In this document: in pieces, positions 38,219-40,438 of the stretch
How positions within the stretch are numbered: the stretch's first letter is position 1
Layout of the letters: each line of letters starts with the position of its first letter
NCBI GenBank assembly: GCA_964632355.1
Contig: CAZWBW010000013.1
Span: 1-40,438, forward strand
Reading direction: 5' to 3'
Length of the DNA stretch: 40,438 nt
Source of the DNA: JALOAP01 sp964632355
GTDB lineage: Bacteria > Chloroflexota > Dehalococcoidia > Tepidiformales > Tepidiformaceae
Notes under the pieces: generated by a model
Database searches by the model: none
The model's input: only the letters and a program-made list of their open reading frames with translations
Told to the model about the DNA's origin: nothing
Made by a program: the position numbers and the translations under genes

Positions 38219-40438
38219 ATGCCGCGCCGAAAGTCCGCCGACGCAGCGTCCGCTTCGAGCCCGAACGACCGCCTTGCTCGCTACCGGAGCATGCGCGACT
38301 TCAAGAAGACGGCCGAACCAGCGGGCGATAAGCCCCTCCCTCCCGCGCCGCAGCCGCGCTTCGTCATCCAGGAGCACCACGCCACGAGCCTCCACTGGGA
38401 CCTGCGCCTCGAACACGATGGGGTGCTCGTCTCGTTCGCCATTCCGCGCGGCATCCCGCCCGACCCCGGGACCAACCACCTCGCTATCCACACCGAAGAC
38501 CACCCGCTCGAATACCTCACGTTCGAAGGCGAGATCCCGAAGGGCGAATATGGCGCCGGCCGCATGTTTATCTGGGACCGCGGAACCTACGAAACCCACA
38601 AGTTCCGCGACAACGAGGTGATGGTCACCCTCCACGGCGAGAAGGTGCAGGGCAAGTACGTCCTCTTCCAGACCGACGGCAGCAACTGGATGATCCACCG
38701 GATGGACCCTCCGCAGGACCCCACGCGCGAGCCCATGCCCGAACATATCCGGCCCATGCTCGCCAAGCTCTCCGGTCTCCCGAAGGACGACGCCGAATAC
38801 GCCTTCGAAATCAAATGGGACGGGGAACGCGCAATCGCCTACTCACAGGGCGGCCGCATCCGCCTCGAAAGCCGCAACCTGCTCGACATCACGAAGCAGT
38901 ACCCGGAGCTCTCCGCGCTCGGTGAATCACTGGGCGCCCACGAAGTGGTCCTCGACGGCGAGATCATCGCATTCAACGACGAAGGCATCCCGAGTTTCGA
39001 ACGCCTCCAGCGCCGCATGCACCTCACCCGCCCGGCCGACATTCGGCGACGTGCCGCCGACACGCCAGTCGTCTACATGATTTTCGACCTGCTCTACCTC
39101 GACGGGCATTCGACGATGCAGCTCCCCTACCGCGAGCGCCGCAAGCTCCTCGATGCCCTCGAACTCTCCGGACCGAACTGGCAGACGCCGCCCTATCACG
39201 TCGGCGACGGCGCGACACTTCTTGCTGCCAGCAAGGAGCAGCAGCTCGAAGGCATCATGGCGAAGCGGCTCGACAGCACCTACGAGCCCGGCCGCCGCAG
39301 TAGCGCCTGGCTGAAAATCAAGAACAGCCTCCGCCAGGAGTTCGTTATCGGTGGCTGGACCCCCGGTGCCGGCGCCCGCGACGACAGCTTCGGCGCCCTT
39401 CTCCTCGGTTATTACGACAGGACCCCGGAACAAGCCGAGGCCACCGGTCAGCCGCAGCGCCTTATCTTCGCCGGCAAGGTCGGCACTGGGTTCAACGAGC
39501 GCCTCCTGCGCGAACTCATGAAGAAGCTCAGGGAGTCGCGTATCGAACACAGTCCGTTCGATGTCGGCGAACCCGAACCCGGCTCCTGTTTCGTTGAACC
39601 CGAGCTCGTTTGCGAAGTCGACTTCGCCGAATGGACCGAGGCCGGCACATTGCGCCAGCCGTCGTTCAAGGGCCTCCGCGACGACAAGCCCGCCCGCGAA
39701 ATCGTCCGCGAATCCGAATCGGCCGCGGAAGCCGACCCTCCGGTTGTTGTGGGACGGCCTGGGTCCGGTGGGCGCTCCGCACGCCCCGCCCGCGCATCCC
39801 GCCGCGCCGAAACCGGCCAGCGGGTCGAGGTCGACGTTGATGGCCGCCGCCTCAGCCTTTCGAACCTCGACAAGGAGATGTACGAAGGCACCGGTTTCGT
39901 CAAAGCCGACGTCATCGAGTACTACACGCGCATCGCGCCCGTCATCCTCCCGCACATCCGCCAGCGGCCGATGACGCTCAAACGCTACCCCGACGGCGCC
40001 CAGGGCCCGTTCTTCTACGAGAAGCAGTGCCCGTCGCATGCACCTGAGTGGGTCGAAACCGCGCGCGTCGTCACCGGATCAAAAGGCGACGTCGTGAACT
40101 TTGTCCTCGTGAACGACCTCCCCACGCTCGTCTGGCTGGCGAACCTCGCGACCCTCGAGCTCCACCCGCTACTCTCGCACGCACCCGACGTAGAGCGTCC
40201 CACTGCCGTCGTCTTCGACCTCGATCCGGGCCCACCGGCCGGCATCCTCGACTGCTGCCAGGTCGCGCTCTGGCTGCGCGATACCTTCGAGGCGCTCGGC
40301 CTGCAGGCGTTCGCAAAGACATCGGGTTCGAAGGGGATGCAGCTCTACGTGCCCCTGAACACCCCCGTCACCTATGAAGAAACGCGCCCCTTCGCCCAGG
40401 CCATCGCGCTCCTCCTCGAACGCCAGCACAAGGACAAA
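38219..40438 (+). CDS. ligD: DNA ligase D, multifunctional NHEJ enzyme (C-terminus cut by window edge)
   Basis: At least 740 residues, intact to the window end. Domain order is phosphoesterase, ligase, polymerase. The PE domain (about 45-165) has EHHATSLHWDLRLEHDG with the His/Asp/Arg metal site and EDHPLEYLTFEGEIPKGEYG. The ATP-dependent ligase (about 185-500) has the nucleotidyl Lys199 in EIKWDGERA, then VLDGEIIAF, FDLLYLDG and GIMAKRLDSTYEP followed by WLKIK. After a charged linker, the archaeo-eukaryotic primase-type polymerase has LKRYPDGAQGPFFYEKQCP and the metal pair D667/D669 in DLDPGPP. It repairs double-strand breaks with Ku by non-homologous end joining. No ku gene is in the window; it may lie just outside. 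Confidence 0.97.
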   Translation, partial: MPRRKSADAASASSPNDRLARYRSMRDFKKTAEPAGDKPLPPAPQPRFVIQEHHATSLHWDLRLEHDGVLVSFAIPRGIPPDPGTNHLAIHTEDHPLEYLTFEGEIPKGEYGAGRMFIWDRGTYETHKFRDNEVMVTLHGEKVQGKYVLFQTDGSNWMIHRMDPPQDPTREPMPEHIRPMLAKLSGLPKDDAEYAFEIKWDGERAIAYSQGGRIRLESRNLLDITKQYPELSALGESLGAHEVVLDGEIIAFNDEGIPSFERLQRRMHLTRPADIRRRAADTPVVYMIFDLLYLDGHSTMQLPYRERRKLLDALELSGPNWQTPPYHVGDGATLLAASKEQQLEGIMAKRLDSTYEPGRRSSAWLKIKNSLRQEFVIGGWTPGAGARDDSFGALLLGYYDRTPEQAEATGQPQRLIFAGKVGTGFNERLLRELMKKLRESRIEHSPFDVGEPEPGSCFVEPELVCEVDFAEWTEAGTLRQPSFKGLRDDKPAREIVRESESAAEADPPVVVGRPGSGGRSARPARASRRAETGQRVEVDVDGRRLSLSNLDKEMYEGTGFVKADVIEYYTRIAPVILPHIRQRPMTLKRYPDGAQGPFFYEKQCPSHAPEWVETARVVTGSKGDVVNFVLVNDLPTLVWLANLATLELHPLLSHAPDVERPTAVVFDLDPGPPAGILDCCQVALWLRDTFEALGLQAFAKTSGSKGMQLYVPLNTPVTYEETRPFAQAIALLLERQHKDK

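Overview
The window is about 40 kb of GC-rich bacterial chromosome, densely coding on both strands. No stretch longer than about 300 bases lacks a gene, and I saw no rRNA, tRNA, CRISPR array or classical IS element. The mix suggests an aerobic, heterotrophic member of the Chloroflexota, something like the Dehalococcoidia/Tepidiformia branch. The reasons are several CaiB/BaiF CoA-transferases, an F420-type luciferase-like oxidoreductase, a Tat-type Asp-rich substrate-binding lipoprotein, a DUF1786 protein, and many starts that look leaderless with a TANNNT box. This placement is inference. A run of ten Ns at 26438-26447 and apparent one-base homopolymer slips near 4104 and 38163 suggest a draft or metagenome-derived scaffold.

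Left region (1-14300) is a catabolic cluster for a carboxylic acid handled as a CoA thioester. Transcribed leftward in order are a Tat lipoprotein substrate-binding protein, two Dpp-type permeases, a tandem-fused CaiB, an enoyl-CoA hydratase-like protein, a luciferase-like oxidoreductase, a second hydratase-like protein and another CaiB that runs off the left edge. Spacing is tight, with start/stop overlaps. A divergent TetR regulator sits beside a paired palindrome. A related site lies upstream of a single-chain biotin-dependent acyl-CoA carboxylase that converges on tetR. No ABC ATPase is present.

Middle region (14400-27900) holds mostly housekeeping and signalling genes: a DUF1786 ASKHA protein coupled to a DinB protein, a membrane diguanylate cyclase, an ABC1/UbiB-like kinase, a NadD-like nucleotidyltransferase, another CaiB, an orphan OmpR-type response regulator with a coupled proline-rich ORF, two glycosyltransferases divergent from rmlA-rmlB (dTDP-sugar synthesis), and a molybdopterin molybdotransferase (moeA) interrupted by the N gap, next to a stand-alone Lrp/AsnC effector domain.

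Right region (27900-40438) holds a thioredoxin-NHL lipoprotein, then pheS and pheT. These two are split by a small element: a four-helix-bundle (23S rRNA intervening-sequence-protein-like) gene bracketed by inverted arrays of 7-bp repeats. This is the most unusual structure in the window. After it come a D-amino-acid-oxidase-like flavoenzyme with a coupled four-Cys mini-protein, a flavodoxin-like protein overlapping a HAD phosphatase, a THUMP-like methyltransferase, an excisionase-like HTH protein with a strong terminator, a degraded amidase 3' end, and a PE-LIG-POL LigD of the NHEJ pathway that runs off the right edge.
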